64,000 bases of DNA from Renibacterium salmoninarum ATCC 33209 (lineage in GTDB: Bacteria; Actinomycetota; Actinomycetes; Actinomycetales; Micrococcaceae). A model generated the notes under the pieces. That model saw only the letters and a program-made list of their open reading frames with translations. It did no database searches and had not been told where the DNA came from. The position numbers were made by a program, and so were the translations under genes. Positions 41,562 to 51,614 of the stretch are shown here, piece after piece; positions within the stretch are counted from its first letter, which is position 1, and each line of letters starts with the position of its first letter. Location: the NCBI RefSeq assembly GCF_000018885.1, contig NC_010168.1:1984001-2048000 (forward strand), given 5' to 3'.

Positions 41562-44099
41562 GTGACTCTCCTCGATCAATTACCCGCATCCAGCGACGAC
41601 GCCGATGCCATCTACGAGGGTTTCCTGAGCTGGAGCGCAAGCCGCGGCGTCCGTCTTTACCCCGCGCAAGAAGAAGCGGTTATCGAGTTAGCTAGCGGCA
41701 ACAACGTGATTCTGGCGACTCCTACCGGTTCCGGTAAATCGCTAGTAGCAGTTGCGGCACATTTCACTGCGATGGCGGCGAAAGCGCGCAGCTACTACAC
41801 CGCGCCGATTAAAGCCTTGGTTTCGGAAAAATTCTTCGCGCTGATCGAAATCTTTGGCGCGCAAAATGTCGGTATGGTCACCGGAGATTCCTCGGTAAAC
41901 CCGGAAGCACCCATCATTTGCTGCACCGCAGAGATTCTGGCCAATATTGCGCTACGTGAAGGCGCCCAGGCTCAGGTCGGCATCGTGGTGATGGATGAAT
42001 TCCATTACTTCGCAGATCCGCAACGCGGTTGGGCTTGGCAAGTACCGCTTTTAGAGTTGCCGCAAGCTCAATTCCTCTTGATGAGCGCAACGCTTGGCGA
42101 CATGAGCAGTTTCGAAAAGGAAATCACCGAGCGAACTGGACGAGAAACCGTCACTGTTTCCTCAGCAGAGCGACCGATTCCGCTGCACTATTACTACGTC
42201 CAGACGCCAGTGCACGAAACTCTAGAAGAGCTACTGTCCACTAACCAGGCTCCGGTCTACATTGTGCATTTCAGCCAAGCCGAAGCAATCGAGCGTGCCC
42301 AAACGCTCATGAGCATCAACATGTGCAGCAAAGAAGAAAAGCAGCGCATCTCGGAAATGATCGCACTTTTCCGCTTCTCCCCTGGCTTTGGCAAAACGCT
42401 GAATCGATTGGTTCGGCATGGGATTGGCGTCCATCATGCGGGCATGCTGCCCAAATACCGCCGCCTTGTTGAACAGCTAGCCCAAGCCGGACTGCTTAAA
42501 GTTATTTGCGGAACCGATACCCTCGGCGTAGGCATTAACGTGCCCATTCGTACCGTGCTTTTTACCGCATTGAGTAAGTACGACGGCGTACGCACAAGAA
42601 CCTTGCAAGCCCGCGAATTCCACCAAATTGCGGGCCGCGCAGGCCGGGCCGGCTTCGACACCGCGGGCACCGTCATGGTGCAAGCTCCGGAACACACAGT
42701 GGAAAACGCCAAGGCAATGGCGAAAGCCCAGGCCAAATTTGGCGATGACCCACGTAAATTACGCCAAGTGGTCAAGAAAAAGCCACCGGAAGGATTCGTC
42801 AGCTGGGGCGAGCCAACTTTTACCCGGCTCGTTGAATCCGAACCCGAACCACTTTCATCGAGTTTCACCATTACGCATGCGATGTTGCTTAACTTGATGG
42901 AACGGCCAGGTAACCCGTTCACCGCGGCGCGGCGACTACTCAGTGAGAATCGCGAATCCCGCTCAACCCAACTGAAGCTGATGCGCAAAGCGCTCGGCAT
43001 TCTGCGCGAACTCCTAGTCGCCGGCGTCGTCGAGCGGATCCCGGCAGCAGAACAAACAGAAGATGGCCGGACGCTTCGCCTGACCGTGCATTTACAAATG
43101 AACTTCGCACTCAATCAGCCGCTCTCCCCCTTCGCTTTGGCAGCCTTAGAGCTGCTCGATCCGGAATCGCCAAGCTACGCGCACAACGTGGTTTCCGTCA
43201 TTGAATCCACGCTAGAAAACCCACGGCAGATCCTTTCCGCGCAACTCAAATATGCCCGTGGCGAGGCCATTGCCACCATGAAGGCCGAGGGCATGGAGTA
43301 TGAGGAGCGGATGAACGCCCTAGAAGAAGTTAGCTACCCGCAGCCGCTTGGTGAGTTACTTCGGCAAGCTTTCGATACCTATCGAGGCTCAGCACCATGG
43401 CTTGGTGACTTTACCGTGGAGCCAAAATCGATTGTGCGTGATTTAACCGAACGCGCAATGAACTTCGGCGAGTTTGTTCGCTTTTATTCGCTCGCCCGTA
43501 GCGAAGGCATCGTGTTGCGCTATTTGGCTGATGCCTACCGCGCCTTACGCCAAACCGTCCCGACCGGTGCGCTGAGCGAAGACTTGTCCGACCTCATCGC
43601 CTGGCTTGGTGAACTAGTGCGGCAAGTAGATTCAAGCTTGCTCGACGAATGGGAAGCGCTCGCCTCCGGACATGAAACTGGCGGCTCACCTGATAGCAAT
43701 CCGCTACTTGAGGCTCCCCCGGCACTAACTCGGAACGAACGCGCTTTCCGGGTGATGGTTCGCAACGAGTTGTTCCGACGAATCGAATTGGCCGCACGTG
43801 ACGATTTTGAAGCTTTAGCTGAGCTCGACGCCGATTCCGGCTGGGATACCGATCGCTGGGCCGATGCGCTCGACGATTATTGGGACGAACACGAAAGCAT
43901 CAACGCTGGCCCGTCTGCGCGCGGACCGGCACTCTTTGTTGTCACCGTGGCAGGTCGAATCTGGAAGGTACGCCAGATCATCGATGATCCGGCCGGCAAC
44001 CATGATTGGTCGCTCAGCGCCGACGTCGATTTGGACGCCTCTGATGAGGCAGGTTTCGCGGTACTGAGACTAACCGACTTTGGCCGTGCCGACGGCTGA
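41562..44099 (+). CDS. SKI2-like DEAD/DEAH-box helicase (DUF3516 type)
   Basis: Superfamily 2 RNA/DNA helicase of 845 residues. Walker A ATPTGSGKSLVA near 48-59, motif II VVMDEFHYFADPQRGW near 140-155 (DEFH variant), motif III SATLGD near 172, and motif VI HQIAGRAGRAGFD near 350. The long C-terminal region matches the actinobacterial DUF3516 helicases. The start is GTG 41562. It is followed closely by a GNAT gene. The substrate RNA is unknown. Confidence 0.92.
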   Translation: MTLLDQLPASSDDADAIYEGFLSWSASRGVRLYPAQEEAVIELASGNNVILATPTGSGKSLVAVAAHFTAMAAKARSYYTAPIKALVSEKFFALIEIFGAQNVGMVTGDSSVNPEAPIICCTAEILANIALREGAQAQVGIVVMDEFHYFADPQRGWAWQVPLLELPQAQFLLMSATLGDMSSFEKEITERTGRETVTVSSAERPIPLHYYYVQTPVHETLEELLSTNQAPVYIVHFSQAEAIERAQTLMSINMCSKEEKQRISEMIALFRFSPGFGKTLNRLVRHGIGVHHAGMLPKYRRLVEQLAQAGLLKVICGTDTLGVGINVPIRTVLFTALSKYDGVRTRTLQAREFHQIAGRAGRAGFDTAGTVMVQAPEHTVENAKAMAKAQAKFGDDPRKLRQVVKKKPPEGFVSWGEPTFTRLVESEPEPLSSSFTITHAMLLNLMERPGNPFTAARRLLSENRESRSTQLKLMRKALGILRELLVAGVVERIPAAEQTEDGRTLRLTVHLQMNFALNQPLSPFALAALELLDPESPSYAHNVVSVIESTLENPRQILSAQLKYARGEAIATMKAEGMEYEERMNALEEVSYPQPLGELLRQAFDTYRGSAPWLGDFTVEPKSIVRDLTERAMNFGEFVRFYSLARSEGIVLRYLADAYRALRQTVPTGALSEDLSDLIAWLGELVRQVDSSLLDEWEALASGHETGGSPDSNPLLEAPPALTRNERAFRVMVRNELFRRIELAARDDFEALAELDADSGWDTDRWADALDDYWDEHESINAGPSARGPALFVVTVAGRIWKVRQIIDDPAGNHDWSLSADVDLDASDEAGFAVLRLTDFGRADG

Positions 44100-44120
44100 G
44101 GCTTGGGATACGCTCACAGT

Positions 44121-44609
44121 ATGACCATACGTCCCGCTGTGCTTTCTGATGTCCCAGTGATTCTTGAGCTAATCCATGATTTAGCGATCTACGAAAAAGA
44201 ACCGGATGCGGTCAAGACCACAGTCCCGATGCTCGAATCCGCGCTGTTCGGCGCCGAACCCAAGGTATTCGCCTATCTCGCCGAAGATCCACACGGCGTG
44301 CAGGGCTTTGCCCTCTGGTTCTTGAACTTTTCCACTTGGGAAGGCGTACACGGCATCTATCTCGAAGACCTTTACGTGCGCCCAGCAGCCCGCGGTGGTG
44401 GCCGTGGAAAGGCACTTTTGCAAGAACTTGCTCGAACCGCGGTTAAACAAGGTTATGCCAGAGTTGAATGGAGCGTTTTGGATTGGAATCAACCCTCAAT
44501 TGACTTCTACCGAGCGCTCGGCGCCATCCCCATGGAAGGCTGGACGACGTTCCGACTCACTGAGACTGCGTTGCAGAGCTTTGGCGCGGGTCAGGAGTTG
44601 CGCGCATGA
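44121..44609 (+). CDS. GNAT-family N-acetyltransferase (diamine type)
   Basis: Acetyltransferase of 162 residues. I use ATG 44121 (MTIRPAVLSDVPVILELI), a family-typical start, over an upstream TTG at 44103. Motif LYVRPAARGGGRGKALLQEL near 91-110 is the acetyl-CoA loop, and VLDWNQPSIDFYRALGA near 125-141 is highly typical of spermidine/diamine acetyltransferases. Its stop overlaps the next ATG (ATGA). Confidence 0.88.
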   Translation: MTIRPAVLSDVPVILELIHDLAIYEKEPDAVKTTVPMLESALFGAEPKVFAYLAEDPHGVQGFALWFLNFSTWEGVHGIYLEDLYVRPAARGGGRGKALLQELARTAVKQGYARVEWSVLDWNQPSIDFYRALGAIPMEGWTTFRLTETALQSFGAGQELRA

Positions 44610-45904
44610 GGGCCGCCCAACATCGGCAGCTGCCCGGCGTCGAACGTGACGGGGTGCTTTACCAGCCGCACGTTTTCCAGGTTCCGCTTGACCATAAAAA
44701 TCTCGACGGCGAATCACTGGAGATTTTTGCCCGCGAAATAAGCACCCTTGAAGCCCCAGATGCCCCCTGGTTGGTCTATTTTCAAGGCGGTCCAGGGATG
44801 CGAGCCGATCGACCGAACTCGGCTAGCGGCTGGCTCAAAGAAGCGCTCAAAGACTTTCGCGTGCTCTTACTCGATCAGCGTGGCACTGGCCTTTCCTCAC
44901 CAGTGACTCGGCAGAACTTAGCCCACCGGGGCGATGCTGCCACGCAAGCCGAATACCTGAGTCATTTCCGAGCAGATTCGATCGTTGCCGATGCTGAGGC
45001 GATTCGACTCGCGCTGGCAAGTGGTCCATGGAGTATTCTCGGCCAAAGCTTTGGCGGATTCTGCGCCTTAGCCTATCTGTCGCAGCATCCGGCAGGACTT
45101 CGCGAAGTCCTCATCACTGCCGGCCTTGCCCCATTGCACGGGCATCCGGACCGAGTTTATCGAGCAACTTTCGACCGGATGACCGCCCGGAACAACGAGC
45201 ACTTCGAACGATACCCGCAAGACCAAGAGCTTGCGCACCGGATTGCTCAGCATCTCACCGAGCATCAGGAGGTTCTACCCACTGGTGAACAACTCACGGC
45301 GCAGCGGTTTCAAATGTTGGGCGGATTTCTTGGCGGTAATAGTCGGATAGATGCCTTGAACTACCTACTCGAAGATGCCTTTAGCACGGACGGTGAACAG
45401 CTCACGGATTCTTTTCTGAGCCAAGTTTCCGGGCAAGTTTCCTACGCCCAAAACCCGTTATACGCGGTTCTGCACGAGTCGGTCTATTGCCAGGGCGAGG
45501 CCTCGAATTGGTCTGCAGCACGAGTAGCCGCAACACTACCCGATTTCGCGCCAACTGCGGAGAAGCTCATGTTCACTGGCGAAGCCATTATGCCTTGGTA
45601 TTTTGAGCAAGATCCCGCTCTGATTCCGCTGCGCGATGCGGCGGAAGCGCTGGCGCAGCGCAGCGAGTGGCCTGCGCTCTACGATCTGGAGCAACTCGCC
45701 CAGAACAGTGTGCCGGTGGCCGCAACCGCTTACTTTGACGATATCTACGTGGACCATGCTTTAGCCGTCGAAACCGCAGCCTCAGTGCGTGGACTCAAGC
45801 TTTGGCAAACTGGTGAGTATCATCATGATGGCTTACGCGCCGACGGCGAAAAAATCTTCGCTACCCTGCTCGCGATGACGCGCGGCGCTTCTGCACCGAG
45901 CTAA
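44606..45904 (+). CDS. Proline iminopeptidase-like alpha/beta hydrolase
   Basis: Serine peptidase (S33 family) of 432 residues that removes N-terminal proline from peptides. Oxyanion motif YFQGGPGMRADRP near 53-65, LLDQRGTGLSSPV near 89-101 and nucleophile elbow GQSFGGFCALAY near 144-155 are clear. ATGA overlap with the GNAT gene. Its last 44 bases overlap the convergent MFS gene. Confidence 0.92.
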   Translation: MRAAQHRQLPGVERDGVLYQPHVFQVPLDHKNLDGESLEIFAREISTLEAPDAPWLVYFQGGPGMRADRPNSASGWLKEALKDFRVLLLDQRGTGLSSPVTRQNLAHRGDAATQAEYLSHFRADSIVADAEAIRLALASGPWSILGQSFGGFCALAYLSQHPAGLREVLITAGLAPLHGHPDRVYRATFDRMTARNNEHFERYPQDQELAHRIAQHLTEHQEVLPTGEQLTAQRFQMLGGFLGGNSRIDALNYLLEDAFSTDGEQLTDSFLSQVSGQVSYAQNPLYAVLHESVYCQGEASNWSAARVAATLPDFAPTAEKLMFTGEAIMPWYFEQDPALIPLRDAAEALAQRSEWPALYDLEQLAQNSVPVAATAYFDDIYVDHALAVETAASVRGLKLWQTGEYHHDGLRADGEKIFATLLAMTRGASAPS

Positions 45905-47111
45905 AGACCGCCATTGCCACCGCGAGCACTATCGCGGTGGCAATGGCGGTCAAGCCGGCAAAGCCCCAATACGCAAGCGCTATGCCAGCCAGCACGCTGC
46001 CGGCCGCTGCGGAAAAGCCCATCAGAGTATCTGAAACGCCTTGAACTTGGACTTTTTCGCTCGCCGGGACGCTTTCGCTCAGCAACGTGGAACCGGCAAT
46101 AGTCGATGCCGACCAGCCAAGGCCCAACAAGATCAAACCTACGGTTACCGCATTGGTGTTCGACTGACCGAACCCGGCAACCGCTACCGCGCTCAATAAG
46201 ATTATTTGCCCACCGATAATGACCTTCACCCGACCCAGCCGATCGCTAAGCCAACCGAACAATGGCGACAACGCAAACATCCCCGCGATATGCAACGAAA
46301 TAGTGAAGCCGATAATCGCCAACACATCCGTACCATGGTGACCCATTGCGGCGCGCTCATCTACTTGTTTCAGGTGCAACGGTGTCATAGCCATAACTGA
46401 GACCATCACAACATGCGAACCAACTACCGAGATAAAGGCCACCATTGCTGAAGGCGATTCTCTGATGGAAGCAAAGCCAGCACGTCGGCTTAGTTTCTGC
46501 ACGGACTGCTCTTGATTGGCAATTTTTTGCGCAGTCAATAACGGGTCTGGCCGCAAGCCTATCGAGAGCAAAATCATCCCGAGCAACATCGAGGTAGCTG
46601 AAAATAAGAACGGGCCGGAATTTTCTGGCAAGCCCAGAAAATTACCCAATTGCGCTCCCGGACGGACCAGGTTTGGCCCGGCCACCGCCCCAAGAGTGGT
46701 TGCCCAGACGACTATCGCTAAGTCACGTCCGCGATGCTCGCTAGCCGCAAGGTCAGCGGCTGCAAAGCGAGACTGCAAATTTTCCGTCGTGCTGAAACCC
46801 AAACCTGCGGCCGCCACCAGCACCGAGGGAAAGCTTCTGGTCGCCGCTGCTACCACCATTAACACCGCGCCAGCAAAGGCCACGGTGAGGCAAAGGCTAA
46901 GCGAAACTCTGCGACCGCGCTTTCGCGCAAAAGAAGCCATGGGCATTGCCGAAAATGCTGCAGCAAGCGTTAGCAACGTGGTCACCGATCCAGCCCAAGC
47001 ATCCGAGCCGCTCAGATCAACCGCCAGTAACGAGCCAGCTGCCAAGACGCCTACCGTTCGGCGTTGAATTGCCTGGACGGTCATCGGTTGCGCAGGAGTC
47101 GATCCGGTCAT
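45861..47111 (-). CDS. MFS transporter
   Basis: Major facilitator of 416 residues with about 12 membrane segments. The loop GWLSDRLGRVKVII near 283-296 is the conserved MFS motif A copy between helices 8 and 9, and ASFARKRGRRVSLSL near 60-74 is the one between 2 and 3. The substrate is not evident; wording is like sugar or drug efflux members. Convergent overlap of 44 bases with the peptidase. Confidence 0.88.
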   Translation of the reverse strand: MTGSTPAQPMTVQAIQRRTVGVLAAGSLLAVDLSGSDAWAGSVTTLLTLAAAFSAMPMASFARKRGRRVSLSLCLTVAFAGAVLMVVAAATRSFPSVLVAAAGLGFSTTENLQSRFAAADLAASEHRGRDLAIVVWATTLGAVAGPNLVRPGAQLGNFLGLPENSGPFLFSATSMLLGMILLSIGLRPDPLLTAQKIANQEQSVQKLSRRAGFASIRESPSAMVAFISVVGSHVVMVSVMAMTPLHLKQVDERAAMGHHGTDVLAIIGFTISLHIAGMFALSPLFGWLSDRLGRVKVIIGGQIILLSAVAVAGFGQSNTNAVTVGLILLGLGWSASTIAGSTLLSESVPASEKVQVQGVSDTLMGFSAAAGSVLAGIALAYWGFAGLTAIATAIVLAVAMAVFSSVQKRRASSRAG

Positions 47112-47120
47112 GCGCCGAGT

Positions 47121-48152
47121 TTACGGCGTTTCTGAGTCATCCTGTTGCGAACGCGCGCTGGCCTGTTCAAGCTCTGGATCAACTTTTCCGCGTGAGACTA
47201 GCAAGCTAGCCACAGTGGCCACCACAATGGTGCCTAAAATGACAGCCAGTGAAAGCCAGATAGGGATCTCCGGCGCCCAGTCGATGCCTTTACCGCCATT
47301 GATGAAAGGCAGCTCATTGACGTGCATTGCATGGAAAATCAGCTTCACGCCAATAAAGCCCAGAATAATTAACAGCGCGTGTTTCAAGAAGACCAATCGT
47401 TGTAGCAAACAGCCTAGCAGGAAGTACAGCTGCCGCAAGCCCATCAACGCGAAAATATTGGCCGTGAACACAATAAACGGCTCTTTGGTCAACCCAAAGA
47501 TTGCCGGGATGGAATCCACTGCGAAGAGCAAATCCGTCAGGCCCAAGGCGATGAACACGATAAGCATCGGTGTCCACATCTTTTGTCCGTCGACTACGGT
47601 ACGCACTTTGGCACCGTCGAAATCTTTGGAAATTGGCAATACGGAGCGAAGCTTACGAATCAGCGCATTGTCACCAGCATGACCTTCGTCCTCACCAGAG
47701 TCACGCGCCTGCTGCCATGCCGTGTAAAGCAGGAACAGACCAAATATGTAGAAAACCCAGCTGAAATTCTCAATAACGGCGGAACCGAGCAGGATGAAGA
47801 TACCGCGAAGAATAAGCGCAATAATGATGCCCACCATCAGCGCTTCTTGCTGATACTTTCGCGGGACCGAGAATCTAGTCAACACAATGATGAAAACAAA
47901 GAGATTGTCAATGCTGAGGCTGTATTCGGTGATCCAGCCCGCCAAGAATTGCGAGCCATGTTCTACGCCGGTAAACACGAACATGAGCACGGCAAAAATA
48001 AGCGCTAATCCAACATAAAAAGCAATCCAGAGACCAGATTCTTTCATGGAGGGTTCGTGCGGCCGTTTGATAACCAAGAGAAGATCAAAGGCCAAAATGA
48101 GTCCAAGAACTACAAAAGTTCCCACTTCAAAGGCCAAAGGAAGTTGAGTCAC
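47121..48152 (-). CDS. TerC-family membrane protein (probable Mn2+ exporter)
   Basis: Integral membrane protein of about 343 residues with eight or nine helices. Signature regions WITEYSLSIDNLFVFIIVL and VALGLTDLLFAVDSIPAIFG each hold the paired acidic residues seen in TerC/Alx. I prefer GTG 48152 (VTQLPLAFEVG) to the ATG at 48203, because the family starts there and the longer form would reach into the probable riboswitch. The switch upstream argues for manganese efflux rather than tellurite resistance. Confidence 0.9.
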   Translation of the reverse strand: MTQLPLAFEVGTFVVLGLILAFDLLLVIKRPHEPSMKESGLWIAFYVGLALIFAVLMFVFTGVEHGSQFLAGWITEYSLSIDNLFVFIIVLTRFSVPRKYQQEALMVGIIIALILRGIFILLGSAVIENFSWVFYIFGLFLLYTAWQQARDSGEDEGHAGDNALIRKLRSVLPISKDFDGAKVRTVVDGQKMWTPMLIVFIALGLTDLLFAVDSIPAIFGLTKEPFIVFTANIFALMGLRQLYFLLGCLLQRLVFLKHALLIILGFIGVKLIFHAMHVNELPFINGGKGIDWAPEIPIWLSLAVILGTIVVATVASLLVSRGKVDPELEQASARSQQDDSETP

Positions 48153-48177
48153 AAGAATCTTTCGGGTAGGCAATTGC

Positions 48178-48285
48178 CGCAAGTCTCTCCGCCGATATTT
48201 CACGGCCGCTACGCCCGGCAGAGCAACTTTGCTCTGCGTACTGACGTTCGTAGCGCTGAAGGATACTCCCCTACGTGCCTTCTAT
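48178..48285 (-). ncRNA. yybP-ykoY manganese riboswitch (probable)
   Basis: Upstream of terC the minus strand has GGGGAGTA (48264-48271 in plus coordinates), CGAACGTCAGTACG, a strong helix CAGAGCA...TGCTCTG, and GGCGGAGAGACTTG (ending at 48181). The GGGGAGTA and GGAGAGAC elements at the two ends are the hallmarks of this class, and TerC/Alx genes are classic targets. A TAGAAT at 48284-48289 could be the -10 box. Boundaries are approximate. Confidence 0.7.
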
Positions 48286-48342
48286 TCTACACTGGCCAAA
48301 AACTATCAGCGTGCCAGACAATACGTGCCTACACCCAGACGG

Positions 48343-50424
48343 CTAGGCGTGACCGGCTGACTGCATCTGCCTTAGTTCCTTCTTCAAATCGCCGACCTCG
48401 TCACGAAGCCTGGCCGCCAGCTCGAATTGCAACTCGCCAGCCGCCGAATGCATTTGCGCCGTAAGCTGTTCGATCAAATCCACCAGGTCTTCGGCGGGCA
48501 CGGCAGCCAATCCGTCGTGCCGGACCGGGACTGGCGCCTTCCCCCTTGATCTGCCCTTGCCCGCAGACTCCAAAAGGCTCTTGGTATCGGCATCCTCCCG
48601 AGCCAAGGAATCAGTAATATCAGCGATTCGTTTGCGCAGCGGTGTCGGATCAACGCCGTGTTCGGTGTTGTAAGCCACCTGAATGGCACGACGTCGATTG
48701 GTCTCGTCAATGGCCTTCGCCATGGAATCCGTGATCTTGTCCGCATACATATGCACTTCACCGGAAACGTTACGAGCAGCACGACCAATCGTCTGGATCA
48801 AGGACGTGGCCGAGCGCAAGAAACCTTCTTTGTCAGCATCCAAGATGCTGACCAAAGAAACTTCTGGCAGGTCCAAACCCTCGCGCAACAGGTTAATACC
48901 CACCAGGACATCGAAGACACCTAGCCGCAGCTCTCGCAACAACTCAACGCGACGCAAAGTATCTACATCCGAGTGTAGGTATTGCACTTTGACCCCGTGA
49001 CCCAATAAGTACTCAGTAAGATCCTCGGCCATCCGTTTGGTCAAAGTAGTAACCAATACCCGTTCGTCCCGCTCAACCCTAGTTCGAATCTCACCGAGCA
49101 GGTCATCAATTTGGCCTTTGGTCGGCTTGATAATGACTTCAGGGTCAATCAACCCGGTGGGTCGAATGATTTGCTGCACGACGCCGTCGGCTTTAGCCAT
49201 TTCATATTTGCCCGGCGTTGCCGAAAGGTAAACCGTCTGACCGACTCGCTCCAGAAACTCATCCCATTTGAGCGGTCGGTTATCCATTGCTGAGGGCAAC
49301 CGGAAGCCATGATCGACCAAAGTGCGCTTTCGGGACATATCACCCTCATACATAGCGCCAATTTGCGGTAGAGTAACGTGCGATTCATCAATCACCAACA
49401 AGAAATCATCTGGAAAATAATCGATGAGGCAACTTGGCGCGCTGCCGGAGTCACGACCGTCAATATGCCGAGAATAATTCTCGATGCCATTACAGAAACC
49501 CATCTGCTGCATCATCTCGAGATCATAAGTGGTACGCATCCGGAGCCGCTGCGCCTCGAGCAACTTGTTCTGACCTTCAAGTTCTTTCAGTCGAACGGCT
49601 AATTCATCCTCGATTCGGGTGATCGCCTTGGCCATCCTTTCCGGACCAGCCACATAGTGCGAGGCAGGGAAAACGTACATCTCGTTTTCTTCCCGAATGA
49701 TCTCGCCGGTCAGCGGGTGCAAAGTAAAGATTTTCTCAATTTCATCGCCAAAGAACTCGATGCGCAACGCTTGCTCTTCATACATCGGGGTGATTTCCAC
49801 GGTATCCCCGCGAACTCGGAAAGTACCTCGGTGAAAGTCAATGTCATTTCGGGTGTACTGAATCCCCACGAATTGGCGCAAGAGTTGATCTCGATCGACC
49901 CGATCGCCCTGCTTGAGCGTAACCATGCCTGCGACATACTCTTCTGGCGTGCCCAAACCATAGATACACGAAACGGTAGCCACCACGATGACGTCACGAC
50001 GAGTGAGGAGCGAGTTCGTCGCGGAGTAGCGCAACCTTTCAACCTCTTCGTTGACGGAAGAGTCTTTTTCAATGAAGGTGTCCGTCTGCGGTACATACGC
50101 TTCTGGCTGGTAGTAGTCGTAATAAGAAACGAAATACTCCACCGCGTTATTAGGCAGTAGCTCGCGGAATTCGTTAGCGAGCTGCGCGGCAAGGGTTTTG
50201 TTCTGCACCATCACCAAAGTAGGTCGTTGTACTTGTTCAATCAGCCAGGCCGTGGTCGCTGATTTTCCGGTACCAGTGGCACCGAGTAACACCACATCCT
50301 TCTCACCGTTATTAATTCTTTCGGTCAGATCGGCGATGGCGGCAGGCTGATCGCCAGCTGGCTGATACTCACTGATGACCTCGAACGGGGCCACAACTCG
50401 ATTGATCTGTTGCGCAAGACTCAT
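48343..50424 (-). CDS. uvrB: Excinuclease ABC subunit B
   Basis: Helicase-like partner of UvrA and UvrC. Walker [14 protein letters not shown] near 46-58, beta-hairpin region [20 protein letters not shown] near 99-118, DESHVTLPQ near 345, motif [11 protein letters not shown] near 550, and a C-terminal UVR motif near 650-685. Full length (693 residues). Divergent from the DUF4190-like genes. Confidence 0.97.
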   Translation of the reverse strand: MSLAQQINRVVAPFEVISEYQPAGDQPAAIADLTERINNGEKDVVLLGATGTGKSATTAWLIEQVQRPTLVMVQNKTLAAQLANEFRELLPNNAVEYFVSYYDYYQPEAYVPQTDTFIEKDSSVNEEVERLRYSATNSLLTRRDVIVVATVSCIYGLGTPEEYVAGMVTLKQGDRVDRDQLLRQFVGIQYTRNDIDFHRGTFRVRGDTVEITPMYEEQALRIEFFGDEIEKIFTLHPLTGEIIREENEMYVFPASHYVAGPERMAKAITRIEDELAVRLKELEGQNKLLEAQRLRMRTTYDLEMMQQMGFCNGIENYSRHIDGRDSGSAPSCLIDYFPDDFLLVIDESHVTLPQIGAMYEGDMSRKRTLVDHGFRLPSAMDNRPLKWDEFLERVGQTVYLSATPGKYEMAKADGVVQQIIRPTGLIDPEVIIKPTKGQIDDLLGEIRTRVERDERVLVTTLTKRMAEDLTEYLLGHGVKVQYLHSDVDTLRRVELLRELRLGVFDVLVGINLLREGLDLPEVSLVSILDADKEGFLRSATSLIQTIGRAARNVSGEVHMYADKITDSMAKAIDETNRRRAIQVAYNTEHGVDPTPLRKRIADITDSLAREDADTKSLLESAGKGRSRGKAPVPVRHDGLAAVPAEDLVDLIEQLTAQMHSAAGELQFELAARLRDEVGDLKKELRQMQSAGHA

Positions 50425-50636
50425 AGCATTACGCTACTGCCAAGCACCGACAGTTTGCGAGGCCGGATGATTTATCCGGCAATAATAAATAGTTCGCCAC
50501 AGTCTTTTCCCAGGAAATCCGAGACTTTCATCCAGGATCGTGACAAAATTGCTCTTCAGTTGAGCTGCGTAATTTTCGGCAAATTTGCAGCTCAGGAAAC
50601 GCTACAACGCCGCAATCAACAATGAAAGAGGCCACG
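50425..50636. other. Divergent uvrB / DUF4190-like intergenic region
   Basis: A 212-base gap between divergent starts; must hold promoters for both. An AAAGAGG ribosome site lies at 50625-50631, five bases before ATG 50637. I saw no clear LexA-type (actinobacterial SOS box) dyad. Confidence 0.4.
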
Positions 50637-50992
50637 ATGTCCAGCAACGAGCCCCAGTCCTACCCACAGGCACCACAACAAGCCGCACCCGGCTATTACC
50701 CACCGGCTCAAGATCCGGGCAAAGTTATGGGTATTCTCTCCATAATTTTGCCCTTTGTTTTCCTTGGACTTGTTGGTCTAATCCTTGGCATCATTGGCTT
50801 TGTTCAGTCCAAAAAGCCGGGTTCAAAAACATTCCAGCAGTTATTGGAATCATCTTGAGCAGCTTGGCGATCGTGGGAACCATTATTCTCATTATTGTCG
50901 GAATTGTGGCTGCTCAAGCAGTTCTACAAACCTGTAAAGATTTGGGATCCGGCACGCACGTCCAGGGTGGAATTACCTATACCTGCCCATAA
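50637..50992 (+). pseudogene. DUF4190-like small membrane protein (frameshifted)
   Basis: A Pro/Gln/Tyr-rich N-terminus (about 25 residues) is followed by a two-helix membrane domain (VMGILSIILPFVFLGLVGLI) of the DUF4190 type. The frame breaks at the five-A run 50811-50815; one more A gives QSKKAGFKNIPAVIGIIL and a 118-residue protein. ATG 50637 is preferred to 50622 because of AAAGAGG in between. A paralogue follows directly and is intact, so loss may be tolerated. Confidence 0.75.
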
Positions 50993-51073
50993 TTTTCGTT
51001 TGAGCGCGCAGACGGAACCAGAGCTCGGTCTGATGCGGAGAAAGCGGCCTATCGGCCGAAGAGGAAGGTCATT

Positions 51074-51487
51074 ATGAGCGACAACTACGGCCAACAGCCG
51101 CCACCCCAGCCATACCCAGGCCAAAATCCACCTAGCGAAAATCCACCTGGCGGATACCCGCAATTCCAGAACCAACAATTCCAAAATCCACCGGCAGGCT
51201 ATCGCAACCCCTCCGGAAACTATGCGCCGGCTGCCTCGGAAGATTATCCCGGTAAGACCATGGGCATTGTAGGTCTGATATTGGCTTTCTTCTTTTCGAT
51301 TGCAGGCTGGATTATCAGCGCAATTGCTTTGAAACAATCAAAAGACGCTGGCGTGCAAAACACACCAGCCAAGATCGGTCTGATTCTGAGTATTATCTTC
51401 ACGATCGGTGGCGTAATCGTCGCGATCATCCTGATCATCTCGGCTATCACGCTGGCAACGTCGGTGCACAACTATAGCGGCTACTGA
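51074..51487 (+). CDS. DUF4190-like small membrane protein
   Basis: Intact paralogue of the gene before it: 137 residues with a Pro/Gln/Asn/Tyr-rich cytoplasmic start including NPP and FQNQQFQNPPAGY repeats, then helices at about 57-85 and 98-130, with the shared KQSKDAGVQNTPAKIGLILS loop. A GGAAGG site lies before ATG 51074. Function unknown; such proteins are common in actinobacteria and may form small membrane platforms. Confidence 0.82.
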   Translation: MSDNYGQQPPPQPYPGQNPPSENPPGGYPQFQNQQFQNPPAGYRNPSGNYAPAASEDYPGKTMGIVGLILAFFFSIAGWIISAIALKQSKDAGVQNTPAKIGLILSIIFTIGGVIVAIILIISAITLATSVHNYSGY

Positions 51488-51523
51488 GCACCAATTCAGC
51501 ATCTCTCCAAAAGGCTGCGGCTT

Positions 51524-51560
51524 AAACCCGGGGCGGCGTCCAGCCGCTCCGGGTTTTCCA
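51524..51560 (+). terminator. Intrinsic terminator after the DUF4190-like genes
   Basis: Stem AAACCCGGGGCGGC (51524-51537), five-base loop and GCCGCTCCGGGTTT (51543-51556), followed by TTCC; 36 bases after the stop. It also lies downstream of convergent coaE and may serve both. Confidence 0.85.
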
Positions 51561-51614
51561 TTCTTCTAGTGCTGGCCGGGCTATTTCGCTGAACCAGTTT
51601 TCCTTTTCTTGGGC

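Noticed and set aside
45861..45904. 44-base convergent overlap of peptidase and MFS genes as a regulatory device
   Set aside because: Short tail-to-tail overlaps are common in compact genomes and both tails are variable.
32066..50424. uvrA and uvrB near each other as a special repair island
   Set aside because: Presence of uvrA, uvrB, uvrC and polA within 32 kb follows ordinary actinobacterial gene order and needs no special explanation.
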